From Membranipora membranacea (Eukaryota > Bryozoa > Gymnolaemata > Cheilostomatida > Membraniporidae), in NCBI GenBank assembly GCA_914767715.1, contig OU612073.1, positions 12,152,001 to 12,216,000 of the forward strand: DNA of 64,000 bases, given 5' to 3'. Positions 1-14,220 of the stretch are shown one piece after another. The position numbers were made by a program, and so were the translations under genes. The stretch's first letter is position 1. Every line of letters begins with the position of its first letter. The notes beneath the pieces were generated by a model. That model made no database searches. It worked only from the letters and a program-made list of their open reading frames with translations, and was not told the DNA's origin.

Positions 1-3000
1 AACTTGCTTTAGTAAAGGATCGCTCTTTCTCATTGAAAGAACCCCCAGAGTAGTTTTGGAGGATTCTCCTCAGTTTTGGAATTTAGCCGTTGATAGCATG
101 CCTTAATGAGTCATATCTGTGTAGCTTACTATAGAAACAGATCACCACCCACTATGCTAACAATGTTACTGGTTTGATAGTGAAAGGATGCATAATTACT
201 AGTGGTACTTGAAAATGCCAATGTAAAACACTTTTGATTATTTGATTATACGTTAATTTTGGTGAACTGAATGAACTTAGCATCTTATTAAACCAGATCC
301 CACTCAAAACATTAGAACTCGCACTTAAATATCTTTCATCTTCAACATTCAAACATTTCTTTAAGTTCTGCAAAACGCAGAGAGTGAAACCAGATTCAGT
401 ATGTTATGAGGTTTGCTTTTAGAATAATGTGTATGTTTTCTCCATTTTTATCAACCATCAAAGCTTGTTAGAGACCCCAGGTATATGTTTTTATCACCCA
501 TTAGATCAGTGATATATAACATCTGCAAGGCTTAACATGGATTAACAGACATTAATAACAGAAGTTTAGCAGTATATTCTTGTTAGTTTATCTTTGTATA
601 TCTCTCTGCGCAGATCGTTGTCATGGAATCAGTAAAAAAGGGCTTCTCTCCTCTAAAAAATCCTGCCTGCAAAGACTAATAATCAGGGCAAACATTTGGG
701 TATTTTATGTTACACAATTTTTTGCCTTGTAGGCGTTACACTATTTCAACGACGAGTTTTTTCAATGCCATACTAATTTGTGCTCGTGACCCTGTAACTA
801 GGCCATAAATGGAGAAAGATTTCTTTGTGTCAGCTGCATCTCTGTGTCAACCTTTAAGGCCGCACAAATGATCCATCAATGTTTCATTTTTTATTTAATC
901 ATTCTCCCTAAAGAGTGGCATTTCTTGGTTTTGAAATATCAGTTCTTCCTTTTAAGAAATTTCCTTGTTTTTGTGAAAAATCTCAAAATTCCAAGTCATA
1001 AAGAGAAACATGTAACTTAATTTCGGTGAAACCAGATTTGCGGTATGAACACTTGGAAACAGTAAAAACATTCATGGTCTTTTACCGTATCATACTTGAT
1101 GCCTTGGATCCTTCTTCTTCGAAACCTCATTTAAGGATAGCGGAAAAGTTCAGAAACCCTGCTTTCCGATACGAGACAACTGATACTTAGAGGCTGTTTT
1201 GTCAAACTTTCCCATGATGCAGCATTTTGGAATTCCCAACATGGAACAATGCCACAGTGCATTGTAATAAAACTTTCAGCCTCACACTACCTTAGAATAC
1301 TCCTGATTTTCTAACATCACACCTTCACTGAACTTATCGATAATTAGCCAGCGTATTGCTGGGATGGGTAGATTTTAGGTCTCTCATGCAGTCCGGTGTC
1401 AACCATAGAAAACTTAAATTTCATCTAATTGTAGTCATGAATCTGATTTTATACATATGTTACAGTAATATGTTGGCTGACTTTAATAAAGTTCCTGAGG
1501 CTTTCTAAATTCTTTTTTCCGAACCATTCCATAGTAATTGCAGTGTCTGACCAAAAGTGCCAACTTCAAATTTTCCAAACTTTGACAAACACTACAGTTT
1601 TTGTAAAGGTGTCTAGTTAATTGAATACCTACAAACCTGCGGTACCGCCCTCCATATAGGTATGATTTACTGCATGGCTAATTTCCTGCCCAGAATCTGT
1701 GACGTTGTTTTTCTGGATGTCACCCAAAGGCTAACCAAACATTTGATAGGAACATTACATCACAGTATTCATTATAAGCTTGGCACAGACCCTAGAGCAT
1801 AAACTCCTCCACGACCAGTTAGCTCAGAAACTCGTTTATCTTGATGATCTCGAAGACCACTGAATGCTGGTGGCTATGTTAGCTCTTACTCCGATAGCAG
1901 CTATGGGTGTACCTAAACCGTACCTTTGGACCAATGAAGCACAGCGTGTCTTCATTTCTTACTGCCACCCTCCTATTGTATAATGGAGCAAATCCGTAAG
2001 CCATCCCACTCAGCCATAACTTGTAATATATCTTTCTTTCTCCTTCAAGCTGTTTGAACCTCATGTGGCCTTATCTAATGAAGCACTATTTCAATCCTTA
2101 CTACTTCAGCTTATTGCTGAATGTGGTACTATTTCATTAATATTCCTCTTTGGCAGTTATGGAAAACATCCCGTCAGAGATCATAATTGTCTTCCAAATA
2201 AAATAGTGTAAAAGAAAAAAAACCTATAAGAATTATTTTCTGAACAACACCAAATTACGTCACTGGGTTCAAACCTCAGACTTGTCCTGTTAGATCACTA
2301 ATTTCCTGCTGAAATACAAGAGGCTTCCCTGACTGCAATTTTCGAAAAAAATCCTAATTTATGGCTCCTTGTGTTTATCGTTCATAGCCGGACACCGAGA
2401 TCTGATCTTTTCAACATGGTGTTATGATGTTCTTACCTCTTTCATCTCTTACTCTGACATAGGCTATTAATGTCATGATAATCTAATTGGCTCTGAAATC
2501 AGTTATTTATTGCACTGTATTCTGCCTCTAATTGAATTTCATAGACATTTAAAATGAAACAATAAAACACTTTTATTTCCTGCTGATGAGCAAGACTAGA
2601 CGTAGAAGATTAGTTTTGTGTGGTTATGATCAGGCTTGTAATGATGTATGTAGGCCCCAAACAGGTTTTTTTCCATAGGAAATCAGACTAAGCAATTATT
2701 TATATCTTTGACTGCAGAAAAATTTCCAGGACCTGATAATGCTAGATTTGGTAGAACCATAATGCACAATTAACATCGGTCACAACACCATTATACTTGA
2801 CATAACAGCCAATTTTAGAGGTTATAATGTACAAAATAAGTGTCGCTGGTTTCATATTTTCACGTAAAATGATATAAAAATGTCTAAGAATCTGTTTGAT
2901 GCCAAAGAGTTAGGTAAGATGATCACCCATGACATACTTGGTTAGACCATAAAAATTTTATATATTTGATCATATATACGATGTGCGGTGAAATGACGGG

Positions 3001-3503
3001 ATGACAAAGATGGGAAAAGGCTAATAAAACATGGCTGATAAAAAACTGGTATTGAAGGGAGCAAAAGTTCCACCGGAAATAAGTCATTAGCAAAATTTAG
3101 AGTATGAAACAGATTTGGCTCAAATGGTGGGCAGTGGTGCCAAATTTTCCTGATGTTGCCAACGTTACTCCACAATGTATAGAGTAGCAAACAGGCCAAA
3201 GAGTATAGCGTAGAGGAGAAGGAGAAGGAGGAATTGATTTGTAAATCGAATATCCCTCTGTATCATTATTCTGTCAATAATTTCTAATGTTGTCATCATA
3301 ATTGACAGATGAAGATGATATTAAATCTGTTCGCGGAATCAATTGGAGACAATTTTGTCTCCATAGCTGGAAAAATGTCTGCAATGAGATATTAACCTAT
3401 TTTTTAACTGACCGTTTATTTTCTCGAACAGACTTTATTCGGATGTGTTAAGAAATTTGAGGGGGTGGTGCAGTTTTTACAATATGATTTTCTTTTCCCA
3501 CAG
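1..3503. other. No recognisable gene
   Basis: I see no exon, repeat family or RNA gene that I can support here. Open frames are short and composition-driven. The upstream exons of the lectin gene (signal peptide and promoter) should lie here or to the left of the window, because the first visible exon at 3,504 starts mid-codon after a splice acceptor, but I could not identify them. Confidence 0.5.
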
Positions 3504-6500
3504 GTATTGACGTTTATATGTGTTCCTGGCCTACCGGGCAAGTCGTACAGCTCCGATGTGATTTTATAAACTGTCCTTATTTATCCGTGGATCAAATATC
3601 AGTGGGGCGGTTACATGGTAACCCCGCTTCGTGTGCTGAAAATAACATCAATCAGAGTCTACGCAAACCTATACCTAGCTGCAACTATCAACTCATGCAG
3701 ACACACGACTTCTTTGGGTAAGTTTCCACAATTAGTTTTCATGTAGATATTACCAACAAGTTAGATGCCTTGATCTGACCTTACCTGCAGTTCAAGGTCA
3801 AGGGTGTTGTATAGGTAATATATGGAATCTGGTTCTCATCAGATCAGATTGGATAATTTGCCTCCATTTATCTAATTTGATCTAAATCTGATCGAAGCAG
3901 GATCAAAACAAACCAAAAATTCGGTGACAGTCATTGCCTGGAGGGGTGGCCTTGCATCTAGCTGAAAGCAGCATCTAGGTAACAGTGTATACCATCTATG
4001 TATAATGAATAGGGCTAAAATCCTAACACCATGAGAGAATAACATTGGCAGAAGGCTTACACTATCATTATCTATTAACTATTTGGTAACCCTGTTATTT
4101 CACTCTCCCCTATGGCGACAAGACGTCAAGCACAGCCATTGTCATTTTATGTGCAGACCTATACATATGCTGCACAACAGGCTTGATACTGATTGTCAAA
4201 AGGTTGGCCAGGTAATGTTCGACACTCTTGTGCCCTGCTGCCCCTCCCCTATGAATGAATGAAAACAAAGGCGAATCATTATTAATACAAATTAATACAC
4301 ACCTAACCTGTTTAAAAAAGAATCTGTGTTCTAATGGGTTTGTTATGTAATAGTCTGCTCATAATTTATGAAAATAATCAAAAAATTTGGTGAATTATTT
4401 TTTTGATGCTTCATCTTGATTAGCTAGGCTAAATCACCCAATTTGAATAATCACTTCCAAATGGAAACAATCAATTAGGTAAAGAAACATCTTATTATGT
4501 AATTAGGTACCTAATCCTCAATAACCAGTTTAAATATTTAATTATTTTTTTATGTTCATTCATGTCAATCATTCTGTGACATAATTTTGGGCTTAAAAAT
4601 TATAATGAGACTCTAAAATGACCTAAATAATTTTAATAATCAGGTATGTGACAGTGATGCAGTTTACGCCTTACATGAAATTGCAATGTTTCAAATGCAG
4701 GCAAATAATTGGTGGCTAAAGGTGTGCCTTCAAGAATTTCTGAATTAGCATAATTGTTTTATTCTGGTACTGTTTCGTTGACTTAAATGTGGGTAGTTTG
4801 GTGGTACGAGACCATACTCTCCAGAGAACAGTTGATCATCATCTATAGTCCTCAAAAACCGCTAGTCTAGTCAAGCAGTGGATGGTGTCAGGAAATGAAC
4901 GGGAGGGGGAGTTGGTAACTGGTAAGGTGACAGACTAATTTGTCCTCGGGTTTAGGTCCCTCCCTATTCGATGTATAATTTTATTGTCAAGCGTTGATGG
5001 AAATTGTTCTTATATCCTGCCATATGTTTCCACCCTGTTCAGTCCACGATTACCAAATCTGTGTCTTTGGTGACATTTCACTGCCAACAAAAATAGCAAT
5101 AATATGAAGTTCTTTTCCCTGGATACTGCAGTAAACGTTGTACATGGATTTTGTCAAGCTTAGAGTGGCCACACCTAATTAACTAAATTCATGTGTTCAG
5201 TTATAACTATCCTTATGGCCTTATGAATATGAAACCGGTGATGTCCTTATTTTTTGTGCCGGCTCATTAACACCACATTAAGAATCAATTAGCATATCAC
5301 TTTCATGGCTCCACTGGCTTCCTGACACGTTTATGTGCGTATAAATTCTTGACGCCATCTCAGAGCAATAGGATCTCCTTAACTGGGTCATTGTCCTGAT
5401 CTCACCAATTCTGGATCATATCTATATACTTGAAATAATAATAGTTTTGGAATTTTAATTTGAATTCAAATTTCAATATATTTTATCGGCCTCAACGCCC
5501 TTGTTTCAATTTTGCATTGCTAGTGAAAACTTTTTAGAAAGATTTGCGGCTATGCTAGAAAACTCTTGCTAACAATGCAATTTGGTAATATAGGTTCAAG
5601 CACTTTTCTGCACTCTGAGAACAGAATATGGCCCACCCAAAGAGGGAATAAATTACCACACTGTTATTAGAGAGAACAATCGGACGGAACTACTGGTGTG
5701 CCAAAAACTCTAAACTATTATAATAATGAAAACCAATTTTATTAATTTCTAACCGGCCATGCAGTAAAGTTCAATGATTCCTCAAGCGAATGCAATCCTA
5801 CCTACAGTTTTTGGAGATTGATCGCCTTATTTCAGATGTTGTTGTAGTACTTTATCCTTATTTACTTGAGTGGCCATTGTTCTGTCTTCTTAATACTAAA
5901 TGATGAGTTTTACCACTCTAAAACATCAGAAAATACAATTAATATATTACATTATTGTTGACCAGTGGCAGTGCTGTAATAATATTATATATGTTTTTTA
6001 AATGCATTCACTACTCTTCAAATGTGCATATAAAATATTTGTCTTCCTCGAAAAAATCTTGCCACTAAGTCATCATCCAATCAATATCAGTGATATGTTT
6101 TGTTACTATGTTTCAATTGGATATAAATGGCAATATACAGTTTTTATTTACGTTCAAATATTAACAATATTTAAATGAAATAAATAATATTAAATAAATG
6201 AAACTAAAAATATACATTTTTTCCCTGATTTTTCAGACAAGTGAAGAATAATTGTTCACGGAAGCAGGTGTGTGAGATCTCCACAGAGGAGGTGTTCCAG
6301 TCAGCGGGTATATGTGGTAGGGAGATCGGAGAACTGGACAGCATCAGAAACTGGATACACATCGAACATAGCTGTTATGGTGATATACCAGGAGAAACAT
6401 GCCAACCTATAACTACCACAACAACAACTACAACCACACCTGCAACTACAACCACAACAACTACAGGTACAGGAACAACTCATAATATCATTAAAATATT

Positions 6501-9500
6501 CTTTTTTTTCAATTATTTGATATTACAGCTCATTTTAGTAGCCATTGAAACCAGATTGTCATTAGAGTGTTGTCATTGGCTATGACCAAGACTAGCATTC
6601 AAAGCGTTTAAAAACGACACTACTCCTTAAACTCCTCTGTTCGACAAACTCACTTAATTTATGCTACCCAAAATGCATTCATTGGAAAAAGCAGATGTTA
6701 CCAACTCATTATCCGTGTTAAAAAAACCAATGGAAAGTACAGCTGCCCTATTGTTGATTCCGATTGGCCAGACTTGTGAACCACTAAAAATGTTTCAAAA
6801 ACAATTATGATGTAAATCGTGAATATTATCAAAAATTAACATAAATTATTAGACCATTAGAAAGTGAATTCAGTCACAGGAAGATCTTATCAAACAAATC
6901 ATTAGTATCATAACTATCATCTTGTCTTACGCCATTCTAGAGAAATTTAGCAATTGAGCAACATTTCAGATAGCTCTATCCAATTCAAATCATATAACAT
7001 GAATGATAACAAAAAGTTTCTCATTTGAATGAAAAACAAATGACTTTTTATGGCAAAAATTGATTCCACAAATTACTTGCTATTGCGATTATTAACAAAA
7101 TTTTTGTCAACTCTAATATCTACAAAACAGTGCACCTCAATGTGCTGTTCAACGTTGAATCACCAAATCCAGGGTTGCTGATTTTTCTGTATTCCCTGCC
7201 ATAGCAATGCAGGTGCTCTTTCATAAATCTACCATAACTATCGAATACCATATTATATCGTCATCCCGCCAAAGTGGCAATATCAATCAAGCTATTGTAG
7301 CTTGATCCTTTGGTAATGGGTTTATTACCATTAATTGCCATAGGAACAACCTGTTCTGCTGGAGATTCGTGAAGGATTACCGTTTATTTTTCTGTTTCCC
7401 TGAAATAATCACTTTGGTAAAATTGAGTTCTAGTCAAACTGTTGAGACTGTTCAGATTATATGCCAACAGAGATCAACAACTTTATAATCATTATTATTG
7501 AAAGTGGAACGTCTGAGCATGAAGGTCCTTGATACACTGAAATGAACTGGTTGTTGGAAGTCATTTTTTCAGCATCACTTACATATTATTATCGGTTGCA
7601 AAACTTTAAACGGATTCCTTAGGCAGTAATTTTATAGGGATAACAACCATTTTCAGATAAACAATTTCCAAGTAGGCATTACAGTACCAGGTTAATAATG
7701 GGTGGTTGGAGATCATTTTTACAAGTGGTTATATAAACCTTATTGCACAACCGGTTTTCAGGTAATAAAGCAATCAAAAGCTGAAAAAAATCCCAGGAAA
7801 TGTAACCTAAGTAATAAATAACACAATCATCAATGTGGCTTAAACAATTGCACATAAATTCGCTCTGGATTATCAGTTTGGTTTTAACCCACAGTGATGA
7901 TGGTTTTCCATCGGCTTTTTTTCACAAGGAAAAGTTCTTAGGCTAACCTAATTTACCTCAAATGATTTGCCAATCACTCATCAGATAAACGGAGATTAGG
8001 TTTGGTTTGTTCTTACCTGATGTCATTATAGTAATCCTTTAGAGATTAATCAGTCAAGGAAATGGTACATTGGTTTTTAAAGAGATAATCAATTAGATCT
8101 TTAACGTTTGATAATATATCTTCATCCCAAAAGTTTGATTGTAATTTCATTACTTACATCTTACTATAAGGAAATCTAAAAACTGAAGACCTGACACATT
8201 TACAACTGTTATTTCTCAATAACTCTGCTTTTACCAGAATGGAAAGAAATGCATGTCATCAGTAAACATATTGCACCAAATACACCAAATTGCATCAGCT
8301 CTTTAGAGATGTTGGTGTTGTCACAGTCAGATGGATTAAGATGCCATGGCGCTAATCTATGCTTAATGCCTGCTGCTGAATCGTGTTACAAACAACTATG
8401 ATAGCCTATATGAATTCAATTATCAATGATTTATTTCAACAACTAAATCAAATTTCACATGTTTAAATAAATAATAAATTAAATGAATATGAAATTTGCC
8501 AAATTGTCCCCATCCCCCAATTTTTGTAGGCATCCTGTGAAAACAACTCATTTCATCAACATCAGAGTAGGAGCAAAGCTGTCATAAATATTTTGACAAA
8601 TTTAAACAATTTTTATCAATTTTGCAGAGCCATCAACTATGGAAACTGCGTCTAAATCGTCTGCAGCGCTGACAACTAAGATCCGCCGATTGGTCACACG
8701 TCAGCCAAATAAGGAGGTGGTTACTAAGGCTCCGGGAGGCTGGGCAGCCAGTGGTATCACCCTCATTATCCCTATACTAGCTACTCTCCTCTTCTGCACT
8801 ATACTGCTGATCATAGCTACCATGCTGTACAGGTAAGAATTGAGTGTGTTCTAATCCTAAACTGAAACATATGTGTGAAAAAAAGTACAAAAACTAGAGG
8901 GGTTCACTAATTTGCAGGGCAGTACTTCAGGTCAAATCAACTCACATGCCAGCTAACCCCAGTGTCTTAATCTTCGATTGCAATTAAAAAAATCATCACT
9001 TTTCAAATATTGGAATGATAACTCACTTACAAGCTTTAGCAAATTGTGCAGTAAGCAGCTCGATATGCTTCAGAGAAGTACCCGAAGCTTGAGTTATCTA
9101 AGGATGTTTAGATGTTAATAAACTTGACAGGCTTCTTAATTGTAAAGGATATTCTGACATGGTACCTTGGATCAAAACAATTTGACAGTGACATATTCTG
9201 AATGGTGACAGGATACTGATTATGAAAATGACTAAACATAGAGCCAGGCTGTTCAAAATTCTATTAACCACAGTACTCAGACTGACGTGAATGCCTGACT
9301 CAACCGAACTTGAATTTTAAATTCTTTTGCCATGACCAGAATTGTTTTCTGCTCAATTGGCACGCCGCAATAGTTTGTTATCGCCAGTTTTATCTTTTGC
9401 TGTAACTTCTTTTTCTTTTCAGGCATGGGATCTGTAATAAGAAGCACTGGAAAGCAGTGAAAGCATCCCGAGTTCAAGGCAAAGGAGGGAAAGGCGGAAA

Positions 9501-10637
9501 CGGTAAAGCGCAAATTAAAGTAGATGATTTGCACTTTAAAATAGACAGCCTCAAACTCAAAGAGCTTGAGAAGAGACTTGCAAAACAGCAGACGGAGTGC
9601 AATGACTACCTACAGGATTTCTCATTTCCTGTGACGTCTCTCAAGAGGTAAGCACGAGTGTCCAGTATGTGGCACTGATTATTAGATGATGAATGGGGAC
9701 TCACCAAAACACTTGAGACAATAGCTATAAGTTTACTTTGATGACCCCTGTAAATTACCTTGGTGCCTCTTCCTTGTTTTGAAACGTACTCGGAGTAATG
9801 AAAGTTGTCCTCGATCCCTTTGATGTTCGGTTCAAAACAAGTGTTTTGAACATTGAAGGGACTGATGGGAAGCAGACCCTTCCAATTTGGCGCAGAGTTT
9901 TCAAACACTGTATCTGATCTTTACTCTGAGGTCTAATGCTTCATTCAGCCTTGTGATTATCTAAACATTGTTTCTGTTCCTATTCTAGATCACAGTTGGC
10001 TGCTGCAGAAGAAGCAAAGTTGAGAACAGCATCAAAGCGAGGTCGTCACACATCAGCAGAGTTACCATCATCACCTAAATCTGGCACATTACAGTCGGGT
10101 GAACTACAATATTTTAGTGATACATCAGAGTCGACAACCACGACAGAAGGTGACGTCGACCGTCGTAAGCGTCGACGTGTCAAACCACTACCTCCTCTTA
10201 AAAGACCAGTCATACCACACAGTGAAGTGTATTTCACAGAGACTGAAAATGAAAGTGAAGCACCACGGTCTCGTAGAAAAGAACCTCTACCGCGATTAGA
10301 CCCTCCACCTAAGGTACACAGGGGAGACAAACCAAAATATGTGCGACCACCAAGACCTCAGAGCGCTATATATGACTCTAATAATAGACTTAGTTTGGAG
10401 CTTGCACTGACTAAAGGTGCAGCTAAAAGACTCAATAACTCTTTGGATAAACAAAAGCCACATGGAACTGGCAAAAAACCAGTTGCCAGGCCGCGCAATC
10501 CACGGTGCTCAACATCTCTATATGGAAATATTGCCCTCGATGGAAATATGATTACAAACAGTCTGCCCGGTGCCAGCAGTTTACAGAGGAGGGCTCAGCA
10601 GAATACCTCAATACCTGAACACAAATCTGCCGGATGA
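3504..10637 (+). CDS. SUEL-lectin-like single-pass membrane protein, copy A (5' incomplete)
   Basis: Five exons are joined by GT-AG sites with matching phases: 3504-3717, 6237-6466, 8628-8832, 9423-9647 and 9989-10637 (stop TGA at 10635-10637). The first two exons form a cysteine-rich module with the pattern of SUEL/rhamnose-binding (Gal_Lectin) domains: paired cysteines, NNCSRKQVCEIS in the middle and HSCYG at the end. A Thr-rich, mucin-like stalk follows at the end of exon 2. Exon 3 holds one membrane segment (ITLIIPILATLLFCTILLII) after a basic stretch. Exons 4-5 encode a basic, Ser/Pro-rich, probably cytoplasmic tail containing RRKRRR-type clusters and ending in HKSAG. SUEL domains bind carbohydrates, so a cell-surface glycan receptor is inferred; no specific orthologue is recognised. 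The signal peptide exon is not seen. It is convergent with the ankyrin-caspase gene downstream. Confidence 0.8.
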
Positions 10638-13600
10638 GAGTAAAAGAAAAAAATGATGTAAACATTTTTTAAGAAGACGTTGCAATCAGTGCATATAGAG
10701 CGGTGACATGCACTCACTTGCGGAACAAATGTGTTAAACACAAAGACTCTAATTACAGTTGAACCAGATAGATTATTGCAATTATGCAGTGCAAACTATA
10801 ATCCTAGTCATTTACTACCATTTCTGTCAAGTAGCAGATTTATGATTGGTAATTTTTTTCACTATAAATAACATATTTTACTGGCCATATAAATATTACA
10901 TTATTAGTAATATATGTAATTACCTGGAGGAAATATTATGTTCAGATTTTGTTTGATGAGTTTTTGCTCAGTTCCCATGGAGCTCAAGCACGTGAGGCCT
11001 CGGCCACTCGTTAAGTTATATTTAGCAGACATTTGTTCAATGCAATAGATTGACCTGGAGACGGCGTCCATCAAGTGCAAAAAAGCAAACTATGCTTTTC
11101 GATGAATCATTACGTAACAAATTATTAGATTGGGACTGTAAACTATGATTCGATCATAACAAACAAGAAGTATACAGTATTCAGTATTAAGCTGTGAATG
11201 GTTTTTACGCTGTAATATAGTGCAAAACTCTTTTCAAATCCTACAAAATTCCCGGACTTTCGGGTTGCTTTCCGTAAACAGGTGGACTGATACCCCCATC
11301 AAATGCCGCAAAGACAAATTGGAATGAGTTGGGCGGGTAGGGTGTATACACAAAAGTTGCCCGAGTTTATCAATACAGCAATCCATTACCAGCAGTTTTG
11401 ACATGTACTGGTGATTAGACTGTCAAATTAGGCGTAGCAAAGGTAGCATACCTCTCAAAACAACTTTTACGAATATTTACAATAATATTTTGGTTGCACT
11501 TGTATTGTTCTTGTGGTTTTTGAAGGATGTACCTAAACAAACTTTTATGGATTTTAATTAAAATGGAAACTGACTTTGGCATCATGAAATATTCCATTGA
11601 TCCACTCTGAAAGACTTTTCTCAAACAAGAGTGTGTATTGTGAAGCAGCCTGTGGCAAAATACAATGTGCTGTACACCACTCAGTGTATAAACACATCAG
11701 TGTGGTGATCATATCATTGATATAGGTTGTAATCTTTTTTAAGACTAGCTCTTTGTATCATGAGCAAGAGCCTAACGATACAGTACAGTGATGTCAAGAT
11801 AAACCAAAAAATGGTTAAAGATGGATACAAATGAAGGTTAGTTGTCAACTCATTCAATACACTAAGCTTAGAGTAGCCAGTTAACTGAAGCGGGGATAGA
11901 TAGCAAGAACTTAAGATGCTTTCTGAAAGGCTCCAGGTCACACAAAGTGAACTGAAAATGTCTAGTGTGAATATATATGCATGAGTATTAGTTGCAGGGA
12001 TAGCTAGTAGTTGCATTTCATAGTCAACCGGTTGATAATGAAATGCTACTGCCAGCTATACCGGCACAGTGTGAGTGCTTACAAAACATCTGGATGCATG
12101 CTGTCCTGCCTGCAGTTAGTCATCAAAATTGCTCTCTTAGTTGTCTTCTCTTTATTCATGTTGAGATAACTCCTGTAACATAAATTTCTTAACGCCATTC
12201 AGCCTCGGCTAGAACAGGGAGGGTCAGACATATCGATTCTTGGCTTGTAACTTAGACACCAATATTACAGGGATATTATATGTAGTTGATAGAAAGATGA
12301 AGGACATACGCAATAATGTTAGGATCGGTGTACAGTTTCTGCCTTGTGGTTCCTCAACATGCATAGTTTTGTCGATTGGTCAAACAGAATTCAAACAAAC
12401 GGTAACAGGTTGATTTTGTTACAAGTAGAAATCATTATTAAGGTGTAGGGTGATTTTTGCTCACAGCGTCTCCTCCTAATGTGCTAAAAAACCTCTTTCT
12501 GTTCATATATTTCTGTGTGATACATAATTATTTTGTTGGATAAGGCCTCAAGTTCTTACTAACCTGCTCAATATGGTCACTTTCTGCCTATGGGTTGAAA
12601 GTTTTGCAAAGATTGCGACTATGCTACTGCTGTTGTTTAAATTCTTCTTTATCACAGACTTAAAGCTTCATGGGTGACTCATGACAGTCATAACTTCCCC
12701 CCCCCCCCCAATAGGAAACTGGAATTTCCAGTTTCCCAAGAGAAAGTTATCACTGCTATGAGTCATCATCACCCATGTAACACGTAACCTATAGGAAACT
12801 GGAAATTCCAGTTTCCTTTAATTTTGATCACTAGCCATTGATGGTGCAACATCAAAACTTGTAAGCTAATGACTCATATTTACTAATGGAGATTGCATTG
12901 TTACCCTAACACCAGATGCCTCTTGCTTGTTAGTACAATAATTGTCTGGCTCGTCCAGGGTCATGATCTTTCTGTGGCTCAATGTTATTGGCATTTTAGT
13001 GTCAGCCAAAGTCAAAATAGAATTGAGGGTTTGCTGGAGCAAGTTTGTAGTTACCACATGCCGGATAAAAGTTTCAACGACCGATCTTATCTTATCTTAG
13101 CCATAAAAAATGAATGACATTTGTAGCAGCTGTCTAAACTTTAGCTTGGTATGGAAGCATTCGGTATTGAAGCGACGTCATGAGACGTTATTCCCATAAT
13201 CCCCACATAAAAAAATACTCCTACCTACATGGTCTTCCATTTGTGTCTCAATCAGCTAAATTGTGCAACCTTTTAGGCGTTGGCGGTTTTGGATTTCAGT
13301 GATGTGAGTGTTATTGACAATTAATTTTCACTCACTCATGTTTTAAGGAAAACTCGGAATCTAGAAGTGTTACAGACTTTACACAGTTATAAGTGTAGTT
13401 TATTTCCACTAGCCAACTAGATAAATGCAACTACTTTTTTTATATAAAACTGATTCAAGTATTTGTAGATATGCAATAATGTATCAGCGTGATACGCAAA
13501 AGAATATGCTATGACTAAGACTAATATAGTAGGCAGCAAATAAAGTTTAAGGTGAATAAATAATAAAAATGCAACAAAATGGTATTAAAAATGGAAACCT

Positions 13601-14220
13601 CTTTAACCCTCTCCATAAAAGAATAACAAATTATTGTAGTATTTCAGTGGCATGTAGTCAATCAAAGGCTTTGTATATAAGATATAAATTCCCTGAAGAG
13701 AGTGGATCACCTTCCTGTATCAAACTGGTCACTGTGTGGACACGTCGATTACGGGAAGCTTACAACAATAAAATCAGGGGCAGACAACCTAGTGTAGTAA
13801 CAAAAATATTCCCGCTGACATTGAGCACAAATAAAATTTGATAGGGGTAGATGGTGGAGGCATGATAGATATAAGGCAGTCCAATGAACATATAAATAGT
13901 ATTTATATGTTTATGGGTAGACCATAACTAGTGGTTATTTAGCCTACACAGTTTTGGCACTTTTACAGCGCAGGAAAGAATCTTGATCAAAGAAATAAGT
14001 GTGGGGGTTTATTTCTCATCGGGTCAGCCATTCTGGATAGTTAATGGAACCACTACACAGGGGAGGCAACCAAAGTTTACGGAATCAAAAAGGATACTAT
14101 ACTAACTAACAGCCTCAGGCTACTTGCCCAGCGTTTCATTTTTTCCATTTCCTGCACTGCAGATGAATATTTCCACGTTACCTGGTTTATAAGTCATGTA
14201 AGGAAAAAGTTGTAGCTGTC
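10638..14220. other. Spacer between convergent genes, unit A
   Basis: This lies between the stop of the lectin gene and the stop of the ankyrin-caspase gene, so it holds both 3' untranslated regions. Apart from the palindrome cluster near 12.7 kb I see no gene. Short frames here (for example 13,569-13,841) are interrupted or lose their start in unit B, so they are not conserved as coding. Confidence 0.6.
12669..12816. repeat. Hairpin with nested palindrome plus second palindrome (copy A)
   Basis: An imperfect stem is formed by 12669-12696 and 12744-12777 (CATGGGTGACTCATGACAG pairs with the reverse arm ending CATCACCCATG). Its loop contains a 14-C run and a 23-bp near-perfect palindrome at 12714-12736 (GGAAACTGG, then its mirror). 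A second 23-bp palindrome, exactly the reverse complement of the first, lies at 12794-12816. The arrangement recurs in unit B. It could be a small foldback element or a structured RNA; nothing decides between them. Confidence 0.75.

Noticed and set aside
6301-6483. Cys-rich reverse frame opposite lectin exon 2 (also 48464-48646)
   Set aside because: It is the antisense of the Thr-codon repeats in the real exon; no splice signals or start context of its own.
13569-13841. 90-codon forward frame
   Set aside because: In unit B the start codon is changed and a stop appears (AGACAACC to AGATAACC), so the frame is not maintained.
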